Source of the DNA: Sorangium cellulosum | GTDB taxonomy: Bacteria > Myxococcota_A > Polyangia > Polyangiales > Polyangiaceae | Length of the DNA stretch: 64,000 bases | Reading direction: 5' to 3' | NCBI RefSeq assembly: GCF_004135735.1 | Contig: NZ_CP012670.1 | Location: forward strand, 9,991,501-10,055,500 | Shown: positions 33,464 to 42,280 of the stretch, piece by piece | Numbering within the stretch: position 1 is the first letter of the stretch | Layout of the letters: each line of letters starts with the position of its first letter | Translations under genes and position numbers: made by a program | Notes under the pieces: model-generated | The model's database searches: none | What the model was told of the DNA's origin: nothing | Seen by the model: the letters and a program-made list of their open reading frames with translations, nothing else

Positions 33464-35632
33464 TCACGGCGAGGCGTGGATCTCGGCCGAGGAGAGCGCC
33501 CGGAGATCGGCCGAGCGCAGCGCCTTGATCCGCCGCTCGAAGTCGCGGCTGTCTTCCTCCGTGAGCGTCTCCCCGCCGAAGCGGGCGCGCAGGTAGACCT
33601 GCGTGAGCGTCAGGATCTCGCGCGCCAGCGGGTGGGCCGCGAGCTCCAGCGTCTCGGCGTGGCGCAGCGGCGGCGTGCCGGGGGGCCGCGGGATCCCCTG
33701 CGCGAGCATGGCGGCCTCGAGGCTCTCGTAGAGCGCGGTCGCCAGGATCGCGCTCGGGTTGCGCCCCGCCTCCACGCCGCCGTCGTCGCGCGCGCGGCGC
33801 CCGCGGCGGAAGCGCCAGTAGAGCAGCCCGCCGCCCGCCGCGAGGGCGATGGCGGCGACGGCGAGGAGCTGCTGGCGCGGCAGCGCGGGCTCGCCGCCGG
33901 CGCTGGACCGCCGGTAACGCGACGTGAGCGTCTGGAACAGGCTCACCTGCTGGTTCAGATCGTAGCCGACGACGTGCCTGTCCCAGCGCTGGCTCGTGGC
34001 CTCGATGAAGTCGCGGAGGTACGCCCAGACCCCGACGAGCTCGCTCTTCGGCGCCGCGTCGGCCGGCGGCGTCGGGTCGAACGTCAGCCACCCCTCGCCG
34101 TCGATGTAGACCTCGACCCAGGAGTGCGCGTCGCCCTGGCGCACCGCATAGAAGCGGCCGAAGCGGTTGTAGGTGCCGCCGATGAAGCCGGTCACGTTGC
34201 GCGCCGGGACGTCCACCGCGCGCAGCAGGATGGCCATCGCCGTCGAGTAGAACTCGCAGTGCCCGCGCTTCGATTCGAACAGGAAATGGTCGAGCGGCTG
34301 CGGGCTCTTCCCCGAGGGCGACGCGAGGTCGTACCGGTACTCCGCCCGCAGGCGCGCCTCGATCGCCCGCGCCATCTCGACGGGGCGCTCCAGGCCGTGC
34401 GTCCACGCCCCGGCGAGCTCCACGATGCGCGGCGGCAGATCCTCCGGGAGCGCCAGGTACCGCCGCCGCTCGGTCGGCGCGAGGCGCTGGAACGTCGGCG
34501 CCCGCTTGCGCGACAGGAACACGTCATAGACCAGCCCGCGATCGTCCACGGGGTGGTACCTGAGCTCGCCCTCGGGGCCGCGGTGGGCGACCGTGCTCGT
34601 GTCGATCCCGAGCTGCCCGCGGTGCTTGAACCGGAGCCCCGTCGCGTTGGGCGGGAGGAAGATCACCGGCGGATCGATCGGCTCCAGATCGATCCGCATC
34701 ACCGGATCGGCCGCCGGGTCCGGGAAGCGCTCGATCGACACGAGCCCCGCGTCGGTCTCGGCCGGGCGCTTGAAGCTCTCGCTCTGCGACCAGGTGCGAC
34801 CGTCGTACGCGTCGAGCGCGGTGCCGCGCAGGTGCAGGGTGAGGCGCGCGGGCGGCGGGTCCGGGAGGCCGGGGATCTCGACGCGCATCGCCAGCTTGGG
34901 ATCGCTGCGCAGCACGCCGACCGCGCCCAGATCGACCTTGCCCGAGAAGCCGATCATCCGCCCCGTGTGGCCGCGGTTGAGCAGGAGCAGCGAGAGGCCG
35001 ACGCGCGGGAAGATGACGAACAGGAGCGCGGTGAAGGCGAAGATCGGGATCGAGAGCAGGCAGGTGACGGCCAGGAACGAGCGGCCGACGACCCGCCGCG
35101 AGCGCAGGATGCGCGGCACGTCGACCGGCAGCCCGGTCCGGTCGCGCGCCCCTTGCCGGTAGTTGCCCTCCACCTCGCGCCGCAGGTGGCTGAGCACGAG
35201 CGCGCCCGGGGCGACGATGAGCACGCCCAGGAAGCACAGCCCGTAGCCGAGGCCGCCGCCGAGGACCGTCCCGGCGATGAGGTGCAGCAGCGCGAGCACG
35301 ATGACCTGCTGGTCGTGCACCGCCCCCTTGCGCGTCGCGAGCCGGATGATCTGCAGCGCCGCGGCGAACTCGACGAGCACGTCGAGCACGCTCGCGTCGG
35401 TGAAGACGATGCGGATCCCCTGGACGGCGATGACGAGCAGCAGGGCGCCCATGTCCACGTAGCGGAACGCCGGGTGCCGCTGCCACGACTCGCGCACGAG
35501 CAGCGCGAGCCCGAGGCCGATGAGGATGGCCCAGCTCACGTAGCGGTTGAACTGCCCGCTGGCGACCAGGGCGATGACGCCGAGCGCCGCGAGCGCGTTC
35601 GTCATCACCCGGTGCACCACCCCGAACCTCAC
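33464..35632 (-). CDS. TgpA-type transglutaminase-like membrane protein
   Basis: 722 aa. The GTG start overlaps the stop of the DUF58 gene (GTGA), indicating coupling. Several N-terminal TM helices (MTNALAALGVIALVASGQ, LLLVIAVQGIRIV and others) are followed by a large extracytoplasmic transglutaminase-like core with the complete triad: Cys in GHCEFYSTAM, His in GDAHSWVEVYIDG, Asp in LTFDPTPP. A further TM (LLAVAAIALAAGGGLLYW) precedes a cytoplasmic DUF4129-like tail. It is the third gene of a moxR-DUF58-transglutaminase operon, a widespread trio of unclear function, probably in envelope or secreted-protein maturation. Confidence 0.93.
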   Translation of the reverse strand: MRFGVVHRVMTNALAALGVIALVASGQFNRYVSWAILIGLGLALLVRESWQRHPAFRYVDMGALLLVIAVQGIRIVFTDASVLDVLVEFAAALQIIRLATRKGAVHDQQVIVLALLHLIAGTVLGGGLGYGLCFLGVLIVAPGALVLSHLRREVEGNYRQGARDRTGLPVDVPRILRSRRVVGRSFLAVTCLLSIPIFAFTALLFVIFPRVGLSLLLLNRGHTGRMIGFSGKVDLGAVGVLRSDPKLAMRVEIPGLPDPPPARLTLHLRGTALDAYDGRTWSQSESFKRPAETDAGLVSIERFPDPAADPVMRIDLEPIDPPVIFLPPNATGLRFKHRGQLGIDTSTVAHRGPEGELRYHPVDDRGLVYDVFLSRKRAPTFQRLAPTERRRYLALPEDLPPRIVELAGAWTHGLERPVEMARAIEARLRAEYRYDLASPSGKSPQPLDHFLFESKRGHCEFYSTAMAILLRAVDVPARNVTGFIGGTYNRFGRFYAVRQGDAHSWVEVYIDGEGWLTFDPTPPADAAPKSELVGVWAYLRDFIEATSQRWDRHVVGYDLNQQVSLFQTLTSRYRRSSAGGEPALPRQQLLAVAAIALAAGGGLLYWRFRRGRRARDDGGVEAGRNPSAILATALYESLEAAMLAQGIPRPPGTPPLRHAETLELAAHPLAREILTLTQVYLRARFGGETLTEEDSRDFERRIKALRSADLRALSSAEIHASP

Positions 35633-36861
35633 GATGCGGTCCTCGAGGTGCTCGCGCGGCGCCCGCCGCTCGCCGGCCCGGGGCCCGCGCCCTGGCGCAG
35701 CGACGCCCGGGCGGCGCGCTCGGCCCTGATCTCGGGCACCCGGCCCTCGTCGACGGCCTCGAGCAGCGCCAGAAACCGGAGGATCTCGTCCGCTCCGCTG
35801 TTGCGATCGCCCCGGGCGCGCTCGCCCAGCGTGGTCGCGACGATCACGCCGTCGCCGCGCTTGAGGTGGGCGACGGCGCGCGAGGCCGCCTCGCGGATCC
35901 GCCGCTCGAGGAGCTGCGAGAACCCGTCGCCTTCCCCCGCCGGGCGCACCGTGTCGACGACGATCTGCACGTCGGGCCGCGTCTCCCGGGCCCGCTCGCG
36001 CAGCACGAGCTGGTCGCGCAGCGTGCTCTTCCGCCAGTAGATGTCGCGCGGATCGTCCCCGTCGCGCATCGGCCGCAGCCCGAAGGTCTCGTCGCCGCCG
36101 CCGCGCCCGCTGAGGCTCGCGCCGCCCTCGCGGCGGCCCGCGTCCTCGACCGGGAGCCGGACCGGATCGACCGCGGGGTAGATGATGAGATCGCCCTCGG
36201 CCTCGACCTCGCGCGATTTCTCGAACAGCCCGAAGGGGAAGCGGGTGGCGATGCGGAACCCGGTGTGCCGGTCGCGGCCGCGCTTCGCCGGCGTCCGCCG
36301 GTAGGCGGCCACCTGCGCGCTGGAGGGGCTGATCTTCAAAAAGAAGCAGCGCTTGTCGGCCGGCTGACCGGCGCGCAGATCCTCGACCTCGATCGCGTAC
36401 GACGGCACGCGCTTCTTGTGGTTGTAGACCTCGATCTCGACGAGGTGCGCGCGCCCCACCTGGGCGCGGGCGGGGAGACGCCGGGTCACGGTGAGGTGGC
36501 GGAGCGACAGATCGCTCATCACACCGGAGACGACGATCAGCGACAGCAGCATCCCGAGCAGCAGGTAGAGCAGGTTGTTGCCCGTGTTGATCGCCGCGAA
36601 GCCGACGCCCAGCGTGATCCCGAGGTAGTACTTCCCCTCCCGGGTGAACTTCAGCTTCCGGGGCGGCCGGAGCGCGAGGAGCCACCGCGTCCACGGCGCC
36701 GCGTCCTCCCTGCGCGCGGGCAGCAGCGGTCGCTGCTCGATCCTGGGCCTATCGCGCCTCGGCCGGCTCGCCCGCACGGCGCTGCGCGGCGCCGCGTCGG
36801 TGCGCTCGGCGCCGCGGGGGCGGCCGCTGGGAGAGCCACGCTCCCGGTCCTCTGCGCCCAT
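35629..36861 (-). CDS. DUF58 domain protein of MoxR operon
   Basis: 410 aa from ATG (MGAEDRERG). After a charged N-terminal segment come two membrane helices (YYLGITLGVGFAAINTG, LLYLLLGMLLSLIVVSGVM), then a beta-rich part and the DUF58 core with LRPMRDGDDPRDIYWRKS followed by a vWA-like fold (VQIVVDTVRP). DUF58 proteins accompany MoxR ATPases and transglutaminase-like membrane proteins. The start is 10 bp after the moxR stop, and the stop overlaps the transglutaminase start by 4 bp, so the three are one operon. Confidence 0.93.
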   Translation of the reverse strand: MGAEDRERGSPSGRPRGAERTDAAPRSAVRASRPRRDRPRIEQRPLLPARREDAAPWTRWLLALRPPRKLKFTREGKYYLGITLGVGFAAINTGNNLLYLLLGMLLSLIVVSGVMSDLSLRHLTVTRRLPARAQVGRAHLVEIEVYNHKKRVPSYAIEVEDLRAGQPADKRCFFLKISPSSAQVAAYRRTPAKRGRDRHTGFRIATRFPFGLFEKSREVEAEGDLIIYPAVDPVRLPVEDAGRREGGASLSGRGGGDETFGLRPMRDGDDPRDIYWRKSTLRDQLVLRERARETRPDVQIVVDTVRPAGEGDGFSQLLERRIREAASRAVAHLKRGDGVIVATTLGERARGDRNSGADEILRFLALLEAVDEGRVPEIRAERAARASLRQGAGPGPASGGRRASTSRTAS

Positions 36862-36871
36862 CGCCCACCCC

Positions 36872-37837
36872 TCAGAGCGGGACCGGGACCCGCGCCACGA
36901 GGTCGCGCACGGCGGCCTCGCACTCGTCGCGGGTCGGCATGTAGCCCTCCGCGTGGGCGGAGAGCCGGACCCGGTGGGCCAGCACCGCGACCGCGAGGTC
37001 GTGGATGTCGTCCGCGATGCAGTACGACCGTCCATAGAGCACCGCGCGCCCCCGGGCCGCGCGCGCGAGGTTCATGCCGGCGCGCGGCGACGCGCCGAGC
37101 GAGAGGGTCGGGCTCGAGCGCGTCGCGGCGAGCACCGCCTGCAGGTAGGTGGCCAGCGACGCGTCGAGCTCGACGCGATCGACCTCGCGCTGGAGCGCGA
37201 CGAGCTGGGCGGGATCGATGACCTGCGGCACGTTTCGCGCGCGATCCGGCTCGCCGCCCTGCAGGAGCAGCCGCGTCTCCACCTGGGGCGGCGGGTACCC
37301 GATGCGGATCCGGACCATGAAGCGGTCGAGCTGCGACTCCGGGAGCGGGAACGTGCCGGCGAAATCCTGCGGGTTCTGGGTCGCGAGCACGAAGAACGGC
37401 TCGGGCAGCGGCGTGGCCGTCCCGTCGATGGACACCTGGCCCTCGTTCATCGCCTCGAGCAGCGCCGACTGCGTCCGCGGGCTCGCCCGGTTGATCTCGT
37501 CGGCGAGCAGGACGTTCGCGAAGATCGGCCCCTGGCGGAAGACGAACTGGCCGATCCGCTGGTCGAACACGCTCACCCCGAGCACGTCGCTCGGCAGCAG
37601 ATCGCTGGTGAACTGCACGCGACGGAGCTCGCCTCCCACGGCCTTCGCGAGCGCCCGGGCCAGCGTCGTCTTGCCGACGCCGGGCACGTCCTCGATGAGA
37701 ACATGCCCCCGGGCGAGCAGCGCGATGAGCGCCAGCTCGACCGCCTCCGGCTTCCCCTCGAGGGCTTGCTCCACCGCAGAGCGAAGCTTCAGGAGAACGG
37801 GCGAAGCTTCACGCGCGACCGAGAGCGCCGATGTCAT
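36872..37837 (-). CDS. MoxR family AAA+ ATPase
   Basis: 321 aa from ATG (MTSALSVAREASP). Walker A is IEDVPGVGKTTLARAL, Walker B is VLLADEINRASP, sensor 1 lies in VLATQNPQ, and the C-terminal lid has the AAA lid pattern. MoxR ATPases are chaperone-like and act with vWA/DUF58 partners, here encoded immediately downstream. The gene is first in its operon and divergent from the UbiA gene. The ATG is 44 bp from a short palindrome (37881-37893). Confidence 0.95.
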   Translation of the reverse strand: MTSALSVAREASPVLLKLRSAVEQALEGKPEAVELALIALLARGHVLIEDVPGVGKTTLARALAKAVGGELRRVQFTSDLLPSDVLGVSVFDQRIGQFVFRQGPIFANVLLADEINRASPRTQSALLEAMNEGQVSIDGTATPLPEPFFVLATQNPQDFAGTFPLPESQLDRFMVRIRIGYPPPQVETRLLLQGGEPDRARNVPQVIDPAQLVALQREVDRVELDASLATYLQAVLAATRSSPTLSLGASPRAGMNLARAARGRAVLYGRSYCIADDIHDLAVAVLAHRVRLSAHAEGYMPTRDECEAAVRDLVARVPVPL

Positions 37838-37880
37838 CACGGGCGATGGTAGCACGAGGTCACGGCGCGCCTGCGGGGAT

Positions 37881-37893
37881 ACGCATTTTGCGT
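37881..37893. promoter_or_regulatory. Operator-like palindrome upstream of moxR
   Basis: ACGCATTTTGCGT is a 5-bp inverted repeat with a 3-nt spacer, 44 bp upstream of the moxR ATG. Its local AT content stands out in the 313-bp divergent gap (37838-38150). It is possibly an operator; there is no direct evidence. Confidence 0.3.
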
Positions 37894-37920
37894 TCCACGA
37901 GGCGCGGCGCGACCCCGCGC

Positions 37921-37988
37921 GGCCCGCGCGAACCCGGGTTCGCGACCTCCTGGCGGCCCGCGCGAACCCGGGTTCGCGACCTCCTGGC
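37921..37988. repeat. Two 34-bp direct repeats, each with an 18-bp perfect palindrome
   Basis: Two exact 34-bp units lie in tandem. Each contains the perfect palindrome CGCGAACCCGGGTTCGCG (37927-37944 and 37961-37978), spaced 34 bp centre to centre, close to three helical turns. They sit in the 313-bp gap between divergent moxR and the UbiA gene, an arrangement suiting cooperative binding of a dimeric regulator. Otherwise the gap shows no gene. Confidence 0.85.
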
Positions 37989-38150
37989 GAGCCGCTGGCT
38001 CGGGTACGCTGCGCCACCTTCCCCCGGTTTTGCTGCGCGGAGGGGCGCGTGGGGCGCTGCCGCCGGCCCGGTCGCGAGCGCCCTCATCCCGGGGGTTTTG
38101 CCTGTTGCGGAATGGCCCGGGGCGGTGGTCCCAGGTATGCTCCGTCCGCC

Positions 38151-39317
38151 GTGACCGCCTCGGGTCCCCTGTTTCGCCACAACGCCACCGCCCTCCCTGA
38201 GGAGGCGTCCGGCGCTGATGGTCCCCGTGAGGCCGCCGAGCCGGCGAGCTCGTCGCCTGCCGAGGGCGGCGGCTCGCCGGCCGCGCGGAGCGCGGCGCCC
38301 GCGGGCAAGGCCACCACCTCGTCGCCCCCGCGGAGCGCGGCCTCGCCGAGCGTCCGTCCCCCGGAGAGCGAGCCGCCCTCGGGCAGCTTGATCGCGCAGC
38401 CGCCGCTCTTGCCGGACTCTCCCCGGGGGACGCTGCTCTGGCGCGTGCGTGGGATGATCCGCGCCATGCGCCCCCACCAGTGGGTGAAGAACCTCTTCGT
38501 CCTCGCCCCGGTGGTGTTCGCCAAGCACCTGACGCACCCGTCGATCATCAAGAGCGCGCTCGGGGCGTTCGCGATCTTCTGCCTGCTCGCCGGCGCGGTC
38601 TACATCCTGAACGACATCGTCGACGCGGAGGCCGACCGGGTCCACCCGGTCAAGCGCTTCCGGCCGATCGCCTCGGGGCGCGTGCCGATCCCGGTCGCCA
38701 AGGCGATGGCGGTCGGCCTCGCGGTGATCGCGCTCGGCGCCAGCCTGCTCGGCCCGCCGCTCTTCGCGCTCGTCGCCGCCAGCTACTACGTCCTCAACGT
38801 CGCCTACTCGTTCCGGCTCAAGAAGATCGCGTACCTCGACGTCGGCTGCATCGCGGTCTTCTTCGTGCTGCGCGTCCTCGCGGGCGGCTTCGCGACGAGG
38901 ACGCCGCTCTCCGGCTTCATGATCGCGTGCACCGCCCTGCTCGCGCTCTTCCTCGGCTTCGGCAAGCGCCGGCACGAGCTCGCCTCCGCCAACGCCGCGA
39001 AGCAGCGCGCGGCGCTGGAGGGCTACTCGTCGGGCGCCCTGACGGCGGCGCTCGCCGTGACCGGCGTCGCCACCATCGCCACCTACCTGGCGTACACGCT
39101 GGACCACGACACGCAGCGGTTCTTCCAGAACCCCCACCTGTGGCTCACGACGATCCACCCGCTCTTCGGGGTGATCCGGTTCCTCCAGCTCGTCGCCGGC
39201 CGTCCGAAGGCCGAGAGCCCCACGCAGGAGATCCTCCGGGACACCCCCTTCGTCCTGAACCTCGTGATGTGGTCGGCCGAGGTGCTGGTGATCGTGTATC
39301 GGCTGAGGCCGTCCTGA
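38151..39317 (+). CDS. UbiA family prenyltransferase (decaprenyl-phosphate phosphoribosyltransferase-like)
   Basis: 388 aa from GTG. The first ~100 residues are Ala/Ser/Pro-rich and atypical, so a start near MIRAMRPHQW (about 38455) is a real alternative. The core has RPHQWVKNLFVLAPVVFA, the Mg-prenyl diphosphate motif NDIVDAEADRVHP with KRFRPIASG, and about eight hydrophobic helices. This pattern is that of DPPR synthase-like UbiA proteins, which join a polyprenyl phosphate to phosphoribosyl diphosphate for envelope glycan precursors. The stop overlaps the next start (TGATG). Confidence 0.9.
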   Translation: MTASGPLFRHNATALPEEASGADGPREAAEPASSSPAEGGGSPAARSAAPAGKATTSSPPRSAASPSVRPPESEPPSGSLIAQPPLLPDSPRGTLLWRVRGMIRAMRPHQWVKNLFVLAPVVFAKHLTHPSIIKSALGAFAIFCLLAGAVYILNDIVDAEADRVHPVKRFRPIASGRVPIPVAKAMAVGLAVIALGASLLGPPLFALVAASYYVLNVAYSFRLKKIAYLDVGCIAVFFVLRVLAGGFATRTPLSGFMIACTALLALFLGFGKRRHELASANAAKQRAALEGYSSGALTAALAVTGVATIATYLAYTLDHDTQRFFQNPHLWLTTIHPLFGVIRFLQLVAGRPKAESPTQEILRDTPFVLNLVMWSAEVLVIVYRLRPS

Positions 39318-40057
39318 TGCTCGGCGCCGGATCGGAGCTCGCCCGGCCGGGCGCCGCGCCCGCCGATCCGAAGCCCACCGCGAAGAGCGATGCGCTGACG
39401 GATCTGGCGCTGACGATGCCGATCTTCATCCTCTACCACCTCGGCGTCGCCTTCCTCCCCATCCGGAACGCCGCGGATCCGGTCACCGCCGAGCTCCGGG
39501 CCCTCGCCAAGCACAGCCTCCCGCTCTACGCGGGCCTCACCGTGGCCGTCGGCGCGGCGTTCGTCCTGGTCCTGTCCATCCTCGGCCGCGGCCACGCCCT
39601 CCAGACCCGGCGCTTCGCCCTGCTCGCCACCGAGGGGGCGCTCTACGCCATCCTGATGCGCTTCGCCGGCTCCTACGTGGTCGGCTCCCTCCGGCTCGGC
39701 CCACCCCTCGCCTCGAACGACATCTTCACCGGGGTCGTGATGTCGCTCGGCGCCGGCTTCTACGAGGAGATCGCCTTCCGCGCCGGCCTCTTCGGGCTGG
39801 GCGCGCTCGGGATCCGGTTCTTCTTCGGCCGAGGGCTCCAGGGGGTGGTCCTGCTGGTCGGCTGGGCGGTCGTGGCCGCGGCCGTCTTCTCCGGCTGGCA
39901 TTACGTCGGAGCGCTGGGGGATCCCTGGAATCTCCCGTCCTTCGTGTTCCGCATGGTGTGCGGGCTCGTGCTCACCGCGATCTACGTGTTCCGCGGCTTC
40001 GCGCCTGCAGTGTGGACGCACGCCCTCTACGACGTCTGGGTCCTCGTGCTGCGCTGA
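39317..40057 (+). CDS. CPBP family intramembrane metalloprotease
   Basis: 246 aa from an ATG overlapping the UbiA stop by 1 bp. It has roughly six to eight membrane helices. The three CPBP (ABI) motifs are present: YEEIAFRAGLFG (EExxxR), FSGWHYVGALGD (second motif His) and WTHALYDVW (HxxxD). This family cleaves membrane substrates, as in CAAX-type processing, but bacterial members have varied roles. Coupling to the UbiA gene suggests a shared membrane function. Confidence 0.88.
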   Translation: MLGAGSELARPGAAPADPKPTAKSDALTDLALTMPIFILYHLGVAFLPIRNAADPVTAELRALAKHSLPLYAGLTVAVGAAFVLVLSILGRGHALQTRRFALLATEGALYAILMRFAGSYVVGSLRLGPPLASNDIFTGVVMSLGAGFYEEIAFRAGLFGLGALGIRFFFGRGLQGVVLLVGWAVVAAAVFSGWHYVGALGDPWNLPSFVFRMVCGLVLTAIYVFRGFAPAVWTHALYDVWVLVLR

Positions 40058-40128
40058 GCCGGCGATCGCGCGGGTCCGCGCGGGCGCGACCTGTTGCCGG
40101 GCCGCGCTGCCCGTGCTTTGGGATCCAA

Positions 40129-41265
40129 GTGTCCCTCGCCGAGCAGATCGACGCCCTTCCCGCCCCCGTCCTGAAGCGCCTGCACGATCGGGGGTTCGAC
40201 GAGGCCCGCCTGGTGCAGCGGGCGGCCACCATCGGCGTGGAGCGGGACGCGCGCAACCGGCTGTCCGGCCGGGTCGAGCCGCCCGCCCCGGACGACATCG
40301 CGACCGCGCCGGTCGCGGGGACGGCCGACCACGCGCGCTGCCGCGAGCGCGGGCTCTCGGCGCTCTCGCGGGGCGAGGTGGCGCTCTGCGTCCTCGCCGG
40401 CGGGATGGCCACGCGGATGGGCGGCGTGGTCAAGGCGCTGGTCGAGGCGCTCCCTGGTCGGAGCTTCCTCGACCTCCGGCTCGGGGAGAACGCGGCCCTC
40501 GAGCGGCTGGTCGCCCGCGAGGGCGCCCACGTGCCGCTCTGGCTCATGACGAGCGAGGCGACCGAGCGCCCCATCCGCGACGCCCTCGGCCCGCGCCTCG
40601 ACGGCGAGCGCTGCGCGACCTTCGAGCAGAACGTCTCGCTCCGCCTGACGCCCGAGGGAGCGCTGTTCTTCGACGAGGACGGCGGGCCGGGCGTCTACGC
40701 CACCGGCCACGGCGACCTGCCGGACGCGCTCCGGCGGAGCGGCCTGCTCGACCGCTTCCGCGCGCGCGGCGGCAAGACGGTCTGGATCGCGAACCTCGAC
40801 AACCTCGGCGCGACCGTCGATCCGGCCATCCTCGGCTGGCACCTCGCCCACGGCGGCCCCATCACGGTCGAGGTCGTCGACAAGGTCGGCAGCGACCGGG
40901 GCGGCGGGCCCGTGCGCTGGAACGGCAGGCGCGTCATCACCGAGGAGTTCCGGCTCCCCCGCGGCTTCGATCCGAGCACGGTCCCGGTCTTCAACACGAA
41001 CACGTTCCTCGTCGACGCCGCCGCGCTGAGCGCGCTCGTCATGGAGTGGACCTACGTCGAGGTGGAGAAGCAGATCGGGGATCGCAAGGCGATCCAGTTC
41101 GAGCGGCTCCTCGGGGAGATCACGGCCGCGCTCGAGCCCCGGTTTTTGCGCGTGCCGCGCGAGGGGCTCGCCTCGCGCTTCCTGCCGGTCAAGGACGAGG
41201 CGGAGCTAGAGCGCCGCCGCCCGGAGATCGAGGCGATCGCGAAGGCGCGCGGCATGCTGGGCTGA
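40129..41265 (+). CDS. UDP-sugar pyrophosphorylase family nucleotidyltransferase
   Basis: 378 aa from GTG (VSLAEQIDALPAPV). The nucleotide-binding signature is LCVLAGGMATRMGG with the following Lys (VVKALVEA). Further family segments are WLMTSEATERPI, EQNVSLRLTPEG, YATGHGDLPDAL and FNTNTFLVDAAAL. This fits the eukaryotic-like UDPGP family, which makes UDP-glucose or UDP-GlcNAc from UTP and the sugar 1-phosphate. Substrate cannot be fixed. The start is 71 bp after the CPBP gene, so co-transcription is possible. Confidence 0.87.
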   Translation: MSLAEQIDALPAPVLKRLHDRGFDEARLVQRAATIGVERDARNRLSGRVEPPAPDDIATAPVAGTADHARCRERGLSALSRGEVALCVLAGGMATRMGGVVKALVEALPGRSFLDLRLGENAALERLVAREGAHVPLWLMTSEATERPIRDALGPRLDGERCATFEQNVSLRLTPEGALFFDEDGGPGVYATGHGDLPDALRRSGLLDRFRARGGKTVWIANLDNLGATVDPAILGWHLAHGGPITVEVVDKVGSDRGGGPVRWNGRRVITEEFRLPRGFDPSTVPVFNTNTFLVDAAALSALVMEWTYVEVEKQIGDRKAIQFERLLGEITAALEPRFLRVPREGLASRFLPVKDEAELERRRPEIEAIAKARGMLG

Positions 41266-41397
41266 GCCGTCCGCGGCCGCGGCCGCGCCACGCCCTCGTC
41301 ACCGGCTCGTCGAGGGCTCGCCGTCGCGTTCGTCCGGCGCCCGCGCCGGCGTCGCGGGATGCCTGGGCCGGTGTCGCGGCATACCAGCGCTCCCACC

Positions 41398-41530
41398 GCG
41401 CGGCGCCAGCCCCCTTCGGTGGGACCGGCGCCCCCAGCGCGCGGCGCCAGCCCCCTTCGGTGGGACCGGCGCCCCCAGCGCGCGGCGCCAGCCCCCTTCG
41501 GTGGGACCGGCGCCCCCAGCGCGCGGCGCC
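41398..41530. repeat. 41-bp tandem repeat (3 units plus a 10-bp partial)
   Basis: Exact units start at 41398, 41439 and 41480, and a fourth begins at 41521 but stops after GCGCGGCGCC. Each unit contains GGCGCC twice in inverted arrangement. The array fills much of the 352-bp gap between the pyrophosphorylase gene and the Nudix gene; I see no gene in that gap. Confidence 0.92.
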
Positions 41531-41617
41531 GGGGCCCGGGCGACGGGAGCGCCCGGGCGGCGGCGAGCGCGCATCGCGATCGGCGGCCATTTGGCGCTAT
41601 GCTGCACACCTCACCGC

Positions 41618-42280
41618 ATGCCGCTACCTCCCTTCCCGAAGCTCGCGCTCAAGCTGGTCCAGACGATCCCCTCGCTGGACCCTCCCGGGTTTCTCAACGT
41701 GCGGCGCCAGGTGTTCCGCGTCGAGTTCCCGGACGGCTCGCTCAGCGAGCCCTTCACCTACGACAGCGTCGATCGCGAGCGCCTCGACGCGGTGGTGATC
41801 GCGCCGCACCACCGCGGCGCGGACGGCCGCCGTCATGTCTTCCTCCGCTCGGCGCTCCGGCCGCCGGCCGCGACCCGCCCGCCCGCGGTGTGGCCGGTCC
41901 CGGAGGGGCCCGCGCTCGGCGCGCTGTGGGAGCTGCCCGCCGGGCTCGTCGAGGTCGACGAGCGCAGCCCCGAGGGCCTGCGGCGCTCGGCCGCCCGCGA
42001 GCTGCTCGAAGAGGTCGGCTTCGACGTGGACCCGGCGGCGCTCCGCGAGCTCGGCCCGCCGAGCTTCCCGGCGCCGGGCATGGTCGGCGAGCGGCATTTC
42101 TACTTCCACGTCGAGGTCGACCTCGCGCGCCAGGGGACGCCCCTCGAGGACGGCTCGCCGCTCGAGCGCTTCGCCGTCGTCACGTCCGTCCCGCTCGACG
42201 CCGCGATCGAGCTCACCCGGCGCGGCGTGATCGAGGACGCGAAGACGGAGGTGGCGCTCCGGCGCCTCGCAGAGCTCTGA
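41618..42280 (+). CDS. Nudix hydrolase (ADP-ribose pyrophosphatase-like)
   Basis: 220 aa from ATG (MPLPPFPKLALK). The Nudix helix is present as ARELLEEVGF, with a lengthened loop after GLVEVDERSPEG, so the glycine sits about four residues further out than in the consensus. A preceding WELPAGLVEVDE strand-loop is typical of ADP-ribose or nucleotide-sugar pyrophosphatases. The stop overlaps the nadK start by 1 bp, consistent with a role in NAD-linked nucleotide turnover. Confidence 0.88.
   Translation: MPLPPFPKLALKLVQTIPSLDPPGFLNVRRQVFRVEFPDGSLSEPFTYDSVDRERLDAVVIAPHHRGADGRRHVFLRSALRPPAATRPPAVWPVPEGPALGALWELPAGLVEVDERSPEGLRRSAARELLEEVGFDVDPAALRELGPPSFPAPGMVGERHFYFHVEVDLARQGTPLEDGSPLERFAVVTSVPLDAAIELTRRGVIEDAKTEVALRRLAEL

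Noticed and set aside
41398..41530. Possible CRISPR array
   Set aside because: The 41-bp units are directly adjacent without unique spacers and no cas genes are present; it is a simple tandem repeat.
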